Part shown: piece by piece, positions 24,218 to 36,389 of the stretch
How positions within the stretch are numbered: position 1 is the first letter of the stretch
How the letters are laid out: every line of letters starts with the position of its first letter
Assembly: GCA_051453625.1 (NCBI GenBank)
Contig: JBOZIK010000001.1
Location: 297,215,495 to 297,279,494, forward strand
Reading direction: 5' to 3'
Length of the DNA stretch: 64,000 nt
Source of the DNA: Welwitschia mirabilis
Taxonomy: Eukaryota > Gnetophyta > Gnetopsida > Welwitschiales
Notes under the pieces: generated by a model
The model's input: the letters and a program-made list of their open reading frames with translations, nothing else
What the model was told of the DNA's origin: nothing
Databases searched by the model: none
Program-made: the position numbers and the translations under genes

Positions 24218-25242
24218 TGATAAGTGACCAAGTTTTGACATTTGACATATGGTTTAGAGTGTGGTTTCAAGTCTTTTTTAAATATTTAATTCTTAAATTG
24301 ATCAATTTTGATGTCAAGGATCAAAGACAAAGAATTAAGCATAATATGGATAAAAATTGAGTAATTATGGAGAATTTGATAAATAAATAGAAAATAAAGT
24401 AATTATATTCCACCTATCACTAGAAGAGAAAATGCTAAAAGATAAATCATTAAAGGATGAAGCACTTGAGGATAAAAATACCTTCAAAAGGTTCCACTCA
24501 GCTTAAGATTATAAGAAGCCCAGATGACAGTTAGATAAGCGAAGCAAATGACTAACTAATAGCTTTTACCAACCAATAGATTTTAAGAAGTGATAATAAC
24601 TAATCAATAATTGATTTTATCTATTAATTAAATGTAATCATTCCTTGCTTGTTAGTAATTTTAACTACCCATTTATGATGAATAATTATACATGTATTAC
24701 TAAATTTATATTGTAACTCCTCACTAATTACTTATCTACCACTTACCTATAACTTATCTAAATCTATAAAAACTCCTTTAGGCATTTTATTTTCCCATAT
24801 TTATTTTGGCATCAAAGTACTTATAACATTGGATAACCTTTGATGATGGAGTCCATTAATTTGTGAAAGACATATCCTTGTTGTTGAACCATTTTTCCTC
24901 TATTGTGAAACTATTATTTCATTTAGGATTTGCATTTTCATCTTGTTGCATTTCATTGTTTACATTGTTTNNNNNNNNNNNNNNNNNNNNNNNNNNNNNN
25001 NNNNNNNNNNNNNNNNNNNNNNNNNNNNNNNNNNNNNNNNNNNNNNNNNNNNNNNNNNNNNNNNNNNNNNNNNNNNNNNNNNNNNNNNNNNNNNNNNNNN
25101 NNNNNNNNNNNNNNNNNNNNNNNNNNNNNNNNNNNNNNNNNNNNNNNNNNNNAATAAATCACTATATAACCTATATTTTTATTTATTGTTAATTAAAAAT
25201 GTTTTAAGATCTAATTTTTAGATTAGATAAGCATAACAGACA
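24218..25242 (+). repeat. 5' LTR of the Asp-PBS Ty3-like element
   Basis: Aligned by eye to 31,871-33,204. Landmarks are 'gacatttgacatatggttta' near 24,238 (compare 31,890), the 'actaatcaataattgatttt' stretch near 24,600 (32,425), 'cccatatttattttggcat' near 24,794 (32,612) and 'atgttttaagatctaatttt' near 25,199 (33,163). The 182-N gap at 24,971-25,152 lies inside. Confidence 0.75.
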
Positions 25243-25253
25243 TCATAAAATTT

Positions 25254-25271
25254 TGGCACTATTGCCAAGGA
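25254..25271 (+). promoter_or_regulatory. Primer binding site, tRNA-Asp type (degenerate)
   Basis: The site reads TGGCACTATTGCCAAGGA. The plant tRNA-Asp-complementary primer site is TGGCGCCGTTGCCGGGGA, so five positions differ, all transitions as expected from C-to-T decay on either strand. It lies 11 bases downstream of the 5' LTR end and fixes the element on the plus strand. Confidence 0.7.
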
Positions 25272-27609
25272 AGCAATCATGATTTCTAAGAAGAAAGTAA
25301 GATTTTAAAAGATCATGTTCTATATTTAAAGCAAGGTGATATCATTCCTTGAATGTGTTATTTTGTTTTGCTGTTATATTAGTCCTAATTTTTGATTTTC
25401 CAAGTTTTTATTCCTTACTCTTTTGTTAAGTGTAATATAGTTTTCAATTTTCTTTATTGAAAGTTCTCTTTTAAGTATTTAGATTTTTATTTTAAGAAGT
25501 TAGATTCAGTAAATGATGTACTCCTTAGACTTCAAAATGATTTTGATAATTTCTATCCATAATATTCATTTATATTATAATTTTTGATGTTGTTAATATT
25601 TTAGCGTATGAAAGGAAAAAAAAGGAAGATGTATTTAATATTTTTGTGGAAATAATAAAGAATACACCATTAAAAATAATGCTCCTATGAAGAAAGGAAG
25701 ATTCATACATGAAGTCCTTACAACAAAATAGGAAGAAGAAAAAAATTGTAGTTAAAATATGAGTCCATAGATGAGAATAAATCATTACATAAAGTTTTGG
25801 CTAAAAGAAGGAAAAGTATACCTATTCATGAAATTGTGAGTAAAAGATAAAGGGACTTATTTTTAAAATATGTTAAAATTAATAATTGCATTTCTTCCTC
25901 TTTTTAATCACATTCTTATTTCCTTAATTATTCTTTTCAACCTTCTTTTAACAATTATGATAATACTTAATGTTATAGGACTCCTTCCTGCTACAATAAT
26001 TATTTTGCAAATAGTAACCACCTCCTATAGAGAATTATGAAGAAATTTAGATCTCTTATAGAATCTATTTAATAATGTATACACTAAAGAGAAAAGTTCA
26101 ATAATAAAATGAAAATATTACTAGAATTTATCACATAAAATTATAAGCAATAACAACATTCTCGAGCCTATTCTACTATCTCCACTACATACAAACTTGA
26201 GAGTGAACATGAAAATATTGAAACTTATAGTAGCAATAATACTTACTTGGAAGATGATGACATAAAAATAAGAAGTGATTTTTTGAAGTAATTTTTCATT
26301 TTTCACTCTCTAGTGGAGAACAAAAGTGAGGATAGTTAAGACTTAACTCAATAAATAGAAAAGAATGATGAAGATAATGAACATGGTATAAAAATACTAT
26401 ATCATATCCACAATATTCACTTGTCTCTAAAATGTAATGAAAGAAGTATTAACTCAAAAAAAATTATAAAATCTTCCCATACATGATGAAGATCATGAGT
26501 ATATTTCTCTTTGAGAGCTTATTAAGGAATCTAATAACTTAGAGAATGACAATGATACTTAATAAAAGATAACGATGAAAAAAGTGAAGAAAGAATTCAA
26601 ATAAATAATGATAAAGACAGTAATGAGAAGAAAGGAAATAATGAATAACCCATGAAGATTCAACCAAACATAACAGAGGAGAGACTTATTTATTCTAATT
26701 CAATAATTCAAACTAAAGATACTACTCATGTTTCTCTACAAGTTTTAATTTTCCTTCCATGTAAAATTCCAAATAACTTCCTTATAATCCTAGTTTCACA
26801 TTACCTTATGATCTTGATAATTATAAAATTTCCTATTTCTTCCATTTGAACATTGATGTAAATCTTAGAATCACATTTCTTTTCTTGATTTTAATGAAAT
26901 TCATAAACTTGATGAGTCTATTCCTAATCTCTCTCGATATCTTCCTCTTGAAACTCTAATTAATACTCAAAAAACATTCTTTTCTCTCTTACCATGTCCA
27001 CTTTACCTTATTTCCTTAATGAGTACTCTTTTTAAAATGATATCTTGAAATATTTGGAATTCTAAATTAAGGTAAACCTTATCTTCTTAATGATAATTCA
27101 TGNNNNNNNNNNNNNNNNNNNNNNNNNNNNNNNNNNGTTAAACCTATTCTTATTAGTCATCTTAATAAGCTTCCTCAAAATTCTTTAATTCATAATAGTA
27201 CCATCAATGTATTTCATTCATAATATCAATCTCTAAATGAAATCTATGTTTCAAATATTTTATACTATAAGCCTAATGAGAGATTTATTTTCATAAAATA
27301 TATAAACTTTTTATCTATCATGTTGCTAATGAATTTTATGAAAATAAAGCATTTTTAAGACATGTTATTCAGTACTAAATAATTTTGCTAAAGAAATTTG
27401 ATATTTATTTTTCTAAAAGATACAATGCAATAACTATGTTGAAATATCTATATTTTAGCATAAGAATAAATGGAAAGCAAACAAACTATATTTTAATTTA
27501 ATAAATAAATTTAATGGATCCTCTTTTTCTGATGAGTGTCTACCACTTATGCTTACATACATAAAATATTCAAATAGTCTTTTCTCCAACATTTATTGAC
27601 TTTTAGTTT
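25272..27609 (+). other. Internal region of the Asp-PBS element, gag expected, unreadable
   Basis: Position predicts gag here. Plus-strand frames between about 25,930 and 26,850 are rich in Asn, Ser, Glu and Lys and partly open, but I could not match any domain. A gap of 34 Ns lies at 27,103-27,136 and one of 583 Ns at 27,610-28,192. Confidence 0.4.
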
Positions 27610-28347
27610 NNNNNNNNNNNNNNNNNNNNNNNNNNNNNNNNNNNNNNNNNNNNNNNNNNNNNNNNNNNNNNNNNNNNNNNNNNNNNNNNNNNNNNNNNNN
27701 NNNNNNNNNNNNNNNNNNNNNNNNNNNNNNNNNNNNNNNNNNNNNNNNNNNNNNNNNNNNNNNNNNNNNNNNNNNNNNNNNNNNNNNNNNNNNNNNNNNN
27801 NNNNNNNNNNNNNNNNNNNNNNNNNNNNNNNNNNNNNNNNNNNNNNNNNNNNNNNNNNNNNNNNNNNNNNNNNNNNNNNNNNNNNNNNNNNNNNNNNNNN
27901 NNNNNNNNNNNNNNNNNNNNNNNNNNNNNNNNNNNNNNNNNNNNNNNNNNNNNNNNNNNNNNNNNNNNNNNNNNNNNNNNNNNNNNNNNNNNNNNNNNNN
28001 NNNNNNNNNNNNNNNNNNNNNNNNNNNNNNNNNNNNNNNNNNNNNNNNNNNNNNNNNNNNNNNNNNNNNNNNNNNNNNNNNNNNNNNNNNNNNNNNNNNN
28101 NNNNNNNNNNNNNNNNNNNNNNNNNNNNNNNNNNNNNNNNNNNNNNNNNNNNNNNNNNNNNNNNNNNNNNNNNNNNNNNNNNNNNNNNNNNNGACTTATA
28201 TAAAAATATAGTAGTTACAATCAAAACTAGTTTACATGCACCATCAACACCTAAGAAAAACTATTTTAGAATCATAGTTCACTTGAACATAGGAATTAAA
28301 ACAAGAATCAAAATAGTGCTATAAGCTACACTAAACAACATAGAGTC

Positions 28348-28692
28348 TTACTTAGAAAAACTGGGCTTTTTTGCTTCCAAATCCTCTGAGGGGTGTGTAC
28401 TTGTTCCTGTGATTACAGTATCTGAACTNNNNNNNNNNNNNNNNNNNNNNNNNNNNNNNNNNNNNNNNNNNNNNNNNNNNNNNNNNNNNNNNNNNNNNNN
28501 NNNNNNNNNNNNNNNNNNNNNNNNNNNNTCCAAATCCTCTGAGGGGTGTGTACTTGTTCCTGTGATTACAGTATCTGAACTACAAAATTGAGGATCCTCC
28601 AAGAAGTTTTCCTGATGATCTCCTATTCCTCTAATCTCACAAGTGTAATGAACAACTAGAATTTTTGCATAGACTTGAAACATAAGCAACAT
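28348..28692 (-). pseudogene. Exon-like fragment of unknown origin
   Basis: The minus strand carries an unusually composed open stretch including ILVVHYTCEIRGIGD, HQENFLEDPQFCSSDTVITG and TSTHPSEDLEAKKPSFSK, interrupted by a 100-N gap (28,429-28,528) with duplicated flanks. Base composition is richer in G+C and CAG/CTG than the surrounding transposons. The peptide does not match any retroelement domain I know. It sits just beyond the 3' side of the LINE, so it could be LINE 3' sequence, a host gene exon carried along by transposition, or chance. I do not assign a function. Confidence 0.4.
28376..28581. repeat. 53-bp direct duplication flanking a 100-N gap
   Basis: 28,376-28,428 is repeated at 28,529-28,581 with no difference that I can see. 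Collapsing the copies gives a single continuous minus-strand reading frame (SSDTVITGTSTHPSEDL occurs once in each copy). Confidence 0.88.
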
Positions 28693-28879
28693 ATGAAGCT
28701 TTCAAATAGTCAGCTTCCCTAGGAGAAGCTATTCTCTATTGTGTAATTTTTCAGTCAATTTCTCATCAAGCTGTGAACTGTGAGGTCAAAAACCAATCTG
28801 TTATGGAATGTGAGTATGAATAAACCTAGGGCATACTGACTGCAACTAGATAGTTTTTGATCAAGTAGGCTTAACTCAT

Positions 28880-30800
28880 GCACTCTTACAACTAGTTGCT
28901 TTAATTCGCAAATCAAGGAATTATACATGCCTTAGATGCATATATTGCTTTATACAAACTGCATTTGTTAGATTGAACTCTACAGGAAGCAAAGAACACA
29001 TAACACATCTATCTGGCAACTGAACTTGGCTAGCCTTTTTTTTAATAGATCCATTGGAGAATGTCAAACAATATATGAAAGAGTTTTGAGGGGTGACATA
29101 TCTATTTCAGACTATGGAGTACCAATCAACATGGAGAAATTGTCCACATAAATTAGAATATATAGAGGCAGTGGAAAATGAAAGACCTAGCAATTTCCAG
29201 ACTAGAGGATCTGATGTTGAATGAATACATGTTTGCTCTAGAGATCTCATTTCATCACCTTTTTTAAGATCCAAGTTGTGAACTATTTTATCTAATATTG
29301 TCAAACATTAAAATGAGTAAGATAATATTCATGACATCATTTTATCCATAAGTTATCCTTCGTTAAAGAAAGATCCCATAACTGTATCAAGAATAGGGCC
29401 TTATTCATCTTTATAGGATCAATTAGACCTAGACCCCCTACTATTTTTAGCTTCACTAAGACATGCCAGCCTACTAGGGCCTTCTTAAACTTGTCATTAG
29501 AACTTGTCCAAAGGAATATTTGATAAATAGAATTGATTTCATTGATAACCTTCTTAGGAAGAATACAGAATCTACATTAGAAATATATAAGACTTTGAAG
29601 AATAACCTTAACTAATCTAATTACTTGGTGTACAACAAAAATTTTGTTATTGAGGATCTGATTCATTCTGTAATCCTCAAAATAATGGGAAGACATTTTG
29701 TAGCTAAAGGTTTTTTTGAGTTGAGAGGTAGATCTAGATACCTCACTAGAAGTTTACCTTCTAAAAATCCCAAAATTTAGAGGATAAACTCTTTATGATG
29801 CTATGGGATACCTCTAAAAAAGGCTTGACTTTTAAGAGGATTTGCTTGAAGACCTAAGACTGGTAAGAAATGCTTTCAAACTAAGGTCGTCATTCTTATA
29901 GAGGATTCATTAGCCCTGGAGAACATAAAAAGATCATCTACATAGCATAGGTTAGTGATTTTTATTCTATGACACTTAGGATAAAAGTGGAAAGGGGCAT
30001 TATTGGCCATTACCTTTAAAATTCTACATAAATATTCCATTACTATAGAGAAGATGTAAAGAGACATGAGGTCCCCTTTTCTTAGACCCGTTTGATCTTG
30101 GAAATAATTTGTTATCTCTTCATTAATTAAAATTAAGTATAAGGGGGTAGAAATACAAGCTTTAATCTAATTAATAACTTTATAGGAAAAACCTATATTC
30201 CTTAAAAGCTCTTTAATAAATTGCCAAGAGATTAAATCATAAGCTTTCTTTAAGTCTACTTTGAGAAAACATCTTGGGTTAATGTGCTTCCTATCATAGT
30301 ATTGAACCAACTCCTAGGTAAGCAAAATATTGTGAATAATGCCCCTTTGAGGCATTAAAGCATCCTAATTTTCTTCAACTACATCTGCTACTACCACTTT
30401 GATTCTTTGAGCTATGATATTGCAAATAGCTTTGTAAACCACATTGCAGCAAGTAATTAGTCTGAAATCTAAAGCATTAATAGGACAGGGAATTTTAGGG
30501 ATTAATACTATGTCTATTGAATTAATCCATTTGGGCATTTTGTAATTTCTAAAGAATTGTGTTATTTCCCTACAAATGTCTTTACCAATTAATGACCAAA
30601 AAGACTTAAAGAATTTAGCTAATAGACAATTAGGACCAAGGGATTTATCATTATCTATCATGAAGAATACATTCTTGATTTGTTCTAAAGTAATTGGTTT
30701 ACATAACTAGGTATAGGGTGCTTCACTGACTTTGGGATCCACATTTATTATATGGTTTGTTTCTTCATCAATTTCATGTTTATTAAGGATTCAAGTTATT
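28880..30800 (-). mobile_element. L1-type LINE, 5'-truncated, relatively well preserved
   Basis: The minus strand reads an almost continuous plant L1 RT. PITLEQIKNVFFMIDNDKSL then GPNCLLAKFFKSFW near 30,700-30,600 matches 'DDKAPGPDGFxxxFFKxxW'. IDIVLIPKIPCP and DFRLITCCNVVYKAI follow near 30,520-30,430 (family LIPKxxxPxxxxDYRPISCCNVxYK), then LKVDLKKAYDLISW near 30,265, GLRKGDLMSLYIFSIVMEYL near 30,090-30,030 (family GLRQGDPxSPYLFxxxxExL) and LCYVDDLFMFSRA near 29,955-29,920. KIVGGLGLIDPIKMNKAL follows near 29,455-29,405, and a zf-RVT-like end (RLAKFSCQIDVLCVLC) lies near 29,020-28,970. The usual LINE catalytic box FADD reads YVDD. About ten stops or shifts occur. The endonuclease part is absent, as in 5'-truncated copies. 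Confidence 0.9.
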
Positions 30801-31870
30801 GGTACTTTAAGAATGCATAAGTTATTTTTTATAATTGTGAAAAACTGAAAGAGATAAAAAATAAAGGAAAAAAATTATCAAAAGAAAAATGAAATGTCAA
30901 TTTATGCTATGAAATACTTTTGATAATCACTCCTAATCTATCTTAGGAATTACTCCACCTAGGGCAAAGTTATTTTAACAACGTATGTTTTATCTAATGG
31001 GTCCTACTACTCATGATAAAAGTGAGGTTTGTGGTTTATAAATGAACACTCTGTAATGGAATTAATCTAAGGTAAAAGGAGATACATCCAAAGTGTATAT
31101 AATTATTATAGTATTAAGTATTACTAATTTGTAATAATTCTTCTAAATTAAGGCTTAAGGCTATAACCATGATATGTCAATTTCCATTAATACATTATCA
31201 TTTTCATACATCATATTCAAATAGAACCATGATATCTTATTGGTTAAGAATCATGTATTTTTAATTGAAAATGAAAGACTACTAGTAAATGATCAATTTT
31301 AAATAGAAAATTTTCTAATGTAATGTGTTTATTCATATTTTTTAACCTAGATAATTCTAAAGTTATTTACATACTTTTTATTACGTATAGGATCATCACA
31401 TTTTTTAATAAATTAACTTTCATTCTTTTCCTTTTTTCATCTTTACTTAGTATTTTAATAATGTATTTAATTATTCATTACCTTACTTTGGTTTACTTTT
31501 CTACTCTATGTTATTATATTTTCACTTTATTATAGTTGACCTCTTACTTTTAATATATCTTTAAAACATTAATGGCACATATGAAGATTCCTTACTCATA
31601 CTTTGATGTGATTTAAATCCATTGATGATGCTCAGTGAAAGGATAATTTGTGTTTCTTCATATGGTTTATATATAATGAAATCATAAATTGAATTTAATG
31701 CATAAATTTATATGATGAATAAATTAAATATTTTTTTATTGTAGTTGGATGAAATGCACTTTATGCTTAATAGTAAAATTATTATTTATCATTCTCTTTT
31801 CAAGTTGATTTGCTTTATCCTTTTTTTATTTTACTTTATCAGGGACTAATAAATTCTAAGTGGGTAATTA
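30801..31870. other. Remaining internal sequence before the 3' LTR
   Basis: AT-rich stretch between the 5' truncation point of the LINE and the 3' LTR of its host element. No domain is legible. It presumably contains the decayed end of the host element's internal region. Confidence 0.4.
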
Positions 31871-31964
31871 TGATAATATGTTAATTTGTGATATTTGACA
31901 TGTGATTTAGAGTGAATTTTTAATTCTTTACAAGTTTAATGCTTAAATTAAATACTTTTAATGT

Positions 31965-32220
31965 TAAGAATAAAAGATAAATAATTAAGAATAATCTAAA
32001 TTAAAATTAATTAATTATGAAGCATTTGATAAAGAACTACAGGATGAAGGANNNNNNNNNNNNNNNNNNNNNNNNNNNNNNNNNNNNNNNNNNNNNNNNN
32101 NNNNNNNNNNNNNNNNNNNNNNNNNNNNNNNNNNNNNNNNNNNNNNNNNNNTAAGAATAAAAGATAAATAATTAAGAATAATATAGATTAAAATTAATTA
32201 ATTATGAAGCATTTAAGGAA
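31965..32220. repeat. ~68-bp direct duplication flanking a 100-N gap
   Basis: 31,965-32,033 recurs at 32,152-32,220 with a few differences, across Ns 32,052-32,151. The left copy has 18 further bases before the gap that do not match, so the ends are not a perfect overlap. Confidence 0.75.
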
Positions 32221-32999
32221 AGCAATCAAATTCCTCATACCACTAAAACACAAAGTAATAGATGACAAAGCATTAAAGAATAAAGCACTTAATGAGATAA
32301 CTACCAACTAGTAGATTCCATCCACTACTAAATTTCAAGAATCTCACATGGTAATTGGATTAGGGAAAGAAGTGAAAACCTGCTAGATTTTACTTATCAC
32401 TAGATTCTAATAAGTATTACTAACTATAACCAATGAATAATTAGTTTCATCTAGTACTTAAGTGTAACCATCCTTTTTTACTAGTAATTGTAATTATCCA
32501 CCTATCATTAATAATAACTACATCTATTATTAAATTTACATTATAGGTGCTCATCAACCACTTATATACTATTCAAGTATCACTAATTTAAACTTATAAA
32601 ANNNNNNNNNNCCCATTTTCTCATCTCCCTTTTGGCATTAAAGTTCTTATTACATTAGGGAATCTTGAATGAGGGGGGATACATTTGTTTGTTTCCTTAG
32701 TGTTGGGTTATGTTTCCTCCATTCAGGAACTACTGTTTGTAGGAGGATATAATGAAGTGCATTTTTCAAAAGGTTAACAAAGTGTACTTTCTCTTTCTCA
32801 AACTTTTTCTTTTATCTTTCTTAAAGTTTATGTAGGGTATAATTTAAGTGACATTAATTTGTAATTAACAAATTATGAGGATGAATCTAGATAATAATAG
32901 GTTGGTTAAATTAGTTAGAACTTGCATTATCATCCCACTACATTTTATCATTTACATTATTTATTTTGATTTCTTAAATATTAATAAAATAAATTATTC

Positions 33000-33446
33000 T
33001 CTCTCTCTATCTATCTATCTATCTATCTATCTATCCCTATCACTATCTCTTCCCTCTTTGAAGAATTAGATTTTATTTAATTAATTTTCTTCTTTAAGTT
33101 TACAAACTTGGATTAACTTATTCTACACATTGTGTGTTAGCTTATTATTAGTGAAAAATGTTTTGAGACCTAATTTTCATATTAAGTAAGAAAAACACAA
33201 AGCAAATAATTTTTACTTAACATCCTTATAAATTATATCTAAGAAAGGGTCATTGTAATATTTGCTAATAAAATTACTAACAAAACATTTTGTACTCTTT
33301 TNNNNNNNNNNNNNNNNNNNNNNNNNNNNNNNNNNNNNNNNNNNNNNNNNNNNNNNNNNNNNNNNNNNNNNNNNNNNNNNNNNNNNNNNNNNNNNNNNNN
33401 NNNNNNNNNNNNNNNNNCTCTATATATATATATCTATCTATCTATA

Positions 33447-33480
<34 letters not shown>

Positions 33481-33757
33481 CCTATCTATCTCTATTACTA
33501 TCTCTTCCCTCTTTAAAGAATTAGATTTTATTTAATTCATTTTCTTCTTTAAGCTTAAAAACTTGGATTAACTTATTCTACAATTGTGTGTTAGCTTGTT
33601 ATTAGTGAAGAATGTTTTGAGACCTAATTTTTATATTAAGTAAGCAAAACACAAAGCACAACAACTTTTACTTAACATCCTTATAAATTATATCTAAGAA
33701 AGGGTCATTGTAATATTTGCTAATAAAATTACTAACAAAAAATTTTGTACTCTTTTC
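33000..33757. repeat. ~300-bp direct duplication flanking a 116-N gap
   Basis: The end of the 3' LTR plus the resumed chromovirus LTR (33,000-33,301) is repeated at about 33,440-33,757 with few differences. Both copies carry the same LTR/host junction ('cttaacatccttataaatt'), which a single transposition could not produce twice. A segmental or assembly duplication is therefore indicated. Confidence 0.82.
33001..33035. repeat. (CTAT)n microsatellite
   Basis: A CTCT run passes into about seven CTAT units. A longer, interrupted version (TATA and CTAT units) lies at 33,418-33,492 in the duplicate copy. Length differences between the copies are as expected for two alleles. Confidence 0.95.
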
Positions 33758-34388
33758 TTATAAACAAATAAATTATTTTAAAGATGATGATTTACTTTAC
33801 TCTAAGTCCTATTTAAAATTTTCATTTGATTTTGAACTAAACTTGTATTTTATAATTTTAATATAAAGGTTTTTGTTACAAAGTTATTAGTTACATGTCA
33901 TTGTTGGATATTTCTATTAAAATTATAACTATTTTTTATTATATTATGTCAATGAAATTTGTTATTATGGATGCAATTGTTATCATTGAGCATCTTCTTT
34001 GATTTCCTTTAAAATTACTTATGTTAAATGCTATTTTAAATAAATCCCATTTCTTAAATTGTAAAAACTTTAAACTTTCATAATAAACATTAAAATTAGT
34101 CAATGCTTTAATATCTATTTTAATTTTAAAACATTATTTCTTTTAATGTGATGAAAGTCATCTCATTAATTATTAATGGAGTTATTTACATTTACATAAG
34201 ATATTATTTTCATCAGGTTTGTCATATTTTTCTACACTACATCCATAAAAAAATAAAAGCACTTTAATAAGTATCTTGCTATTATAATACCATATTTAAG
34301 TTCTTTATCCTTCTTGCCTTCTTCTATTCTTTTTAATATGCAATTTGATTACTAATATATGTTTTAATTTTTTTCTGAGAAATAACTC

Positions 34389-35552
34389 TGTTGGTGTGCC
34401 TAAATTACACTTCAAAAGTAATCAATGCTCTAAACAAGGAATTTGCAATTAGGCTTAGTATAGGAGAATTAACCAATGAATTTTGTAATCTGGAGAGCAT
34501 AAGGCAATAATCTAATCAAGCATATAAATGAAAAAGAATGTAACTTAAATTCCAATTCAATANNNNNNNNNNNNNNNNNNNNNNNNNNNNNNNNNNNNNN
34601 NNNNNNNNNNNNNNNNNNNNNNNNNNNNNNNNNNNNNNNNNNNNNNNNNNNNNNNNNNNNNNNNNNNNNNNNNNNNNNNNNNNNNNNNNNNNNNNNNNNN
34701 NNNNNNNNNNNNNNNNNNNNNNNNNNNNNNNNNNNNNNNNNNNNNNNNNNNNNNNNNNNNNNNNNNNNNNNNNNNNNNNNNNNNNNNNNNNNNNNNNNNN
34801 NNNNNNNNNNNNNNNNNNNNNNNNNNNNNNNNNNNNNNNNNNNNNNNNNNNNNNNNNNNNNNNNNNNNNNNNNNNNNNNNNNNNNNNNNNNNNNNNNNNN
34901 NNNNNNNNNNNNNNNNNNNNNNNNNNNNCTTGGATGCCTTTGTCACATAATCCTCCAATTCTAAAAGATGACAAAATGATGTCGCATGGAGGTTTTTATA
35001 GTTTTTCTAAGGTGGTTCACAGTCAAGTAGTTAGGTACAGGCAAAGGGGCATCATTAGGCATAAATTAAACCCTAATTGACTCAGTTAGGAAGAAGTTAT
35101 GGCACTGTCATGTTACTATCGTTGTGGACATGATAATGGATACATCAGCCTTTCATCATCCAATCATAGCTCACCAAGTTAGAATCCCATTGCTATTTGA
35201 ATTTTCAAGTAATGGCTATGTTGTCTCCTATGTCATGAGGATGACGGTTCCCACAATAGCCACACCAGTAGTCCATATTAATTTCTCTGATGTTAGCCTT
35301 GCCAGCCTTCTTTGAATTTAATTGTGTCGTGCACTATGTCATGGAGATGACATATGGGATGACAACCATTTCCTTGATCTTTGCCATCCCTTTTTGCCTT
35401 GTTTTATTTCTTGATTAAATTCCTACCCTTTTAGATGGAAATATAACATTTCATATCATAATTAGACTATTAAATTAATTCATGATAAAGTTCCTAAAAA
35501 CAACTGAATTGAGTTCATGTCCCCTGTAAAACATCACCAATTACACCATTAA
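34389..35552. mobile_element. Insertion in the chromovirus LTR, solo-LTR-like
   Basis: The LTR alignment breaks after 'aaataactc' at about 34,388 and resumes near 35,553 (compare 47,823-47,860 in the intact copy). The inserted block starts TGTTGGTGTG and ends around 'acaccattaaaaca', the TG...CA form of an LTR. It contains a gap of 366 Ns (34,563-34,928) and GC-richer non-coding sequence. No coding domain was recognised. A single LTR left by recombination is the simplest reading. Confidence 0.5.
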
Positions 35553-36289
35553 AACATGATTTATTTGATTATTCCTAAAGGTTTTAATTAAGACTAAAAT
35601 AAGATCAAAGAAGAAAAAATATTATAATCATAGCACATGCTAATCAATGATAGAACTTACTTATTTCACATATATCTAATGTTGAGGTGTTTGATATGTA
35701 ACAATCTAATAATTATATATAATAAGTAATCTAGACATGAAGAAAATTGTTTAAAATGGATTAAAAATTACTACGACAATTTTGTAGTTATATTGTTCAT
35801 TCTAGCTATTAATTTTGTGAGTAAATGTTTTAGTTAGTTATTAATGCCTTTTCGAAATTTCGTTATTTTGTTTGTAGATTTCTTCTCAAATATACTACCA
35901 CAAAGTCTACTTCCTAATTCTTATAAATATTTATTATGATATTAATAGCATTTAATATAGGAAACCTTTAAGTCCAAGGCTAAAATTGGATTGTATCTAA
36001 ATCCATAGATTATGATATAGAAAGAATGGTTGGTTATACATAATGTAAACTAGGGATTGACTACATTTAATAGAAGACATCTTGGAACAAATATATTCAT
36101 AGGAAATATTTATCAAATATGACTATTAATATAACTATGATTACTTTCTCTAAACCAAAGATAATTAAATAGTCATATTTTTCACAAATAAATGAAGAAA
36201 GAAAAGTTTTATGGCTATGATAACTTTTAAGAAAATAAAAGGTTTTAAAACGGTTGTGGAAAATATATTATCTATTTGGAGCCTAACCT

Positions 36290-36389
36290 NNNNNNNNNNN
36301 NNNNNNNNNNNNNNNNNNNNNNNNNNNNNNNNNNNNNNNNNNNNNNNNNNNNNNNNNNNNNNNNNNNNNNNNNNNNNNNNNNNNNNNNN
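36290..36389. other. 100-N gap with no flanking duplication
   Basis: Unlike the other seven 100-N gaps, the flanks do not repeat. In the paralogous LTR at 48,550-48,600 the flanks are almost adjacent ('gacctaatactgtt'), so the true missing sequence is probably only a few bases. Confidence 0.7.

Larger units (their letters stand above)
24218..33204 (+). mobile_element. Ty3/gypsy-like element with tRNA-Asp-type PBS, nested in LTR
   Basis: Two related LTRs (24,218-25,242 and 31,871-33,204) both start TGATAA and end near CA, in direct orientation. A primer-like site TGGCACTATTGCCAAGGA at 25,254-25,271 closely resembles TGGCGCCGTTGCCGGGGA, complementary to plant tRNA-Asp and typical of Athila and some Tat elements. 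The element interrupts the chromovirus 3' LTR exactly, since the uninterrupted LTR copy at 47,020 gives the empty site. Internal coding is too decayed to name, and gaps hide 800 bases. A LINE lies inside. Confidence 0.72.
31871..33204 (+). repeat. 3' LTR of the Asp-PBS Ty3-like element
   Basis: Starts TGATAATATG and ends near 'cacaaagca' at 33,204. It matches 24,218-25,242 but is longer, partly because of gap-related duplication at 31,965-32,220 and an (ATCT)n tract. A 10-N gap lies at 32,602-32,611. Immediately after 33,204 the chromovirus LTR sequence resumes. Confidence 0.72.

Noticed and set aside
27596-28324. Long open frames across gaps of Ns (also at 10,153, 34,516, 60,699 and 62,294)
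   Set aside because: Almost all codons are N. The known bases at the ends give no evidence of coding.
31323-31535. Plus-strand 70-codon membrane-like frame
   Set aside because: T-rich sequence gives hydrophobic frames by chance. There is no conserved pattern and no second supporting feature.
32875-33535. Frames ending in runs of Ser/Leu/Tyr-Ile
   Set aside because: They are translations of the CTAT microsatellite.
35124-35315. Plus-strand 63-codon frame in the 34,389-35,552 insertion
   Set aside because: No recognisable motif, and the surrounding block looks like a non-coding LTR.
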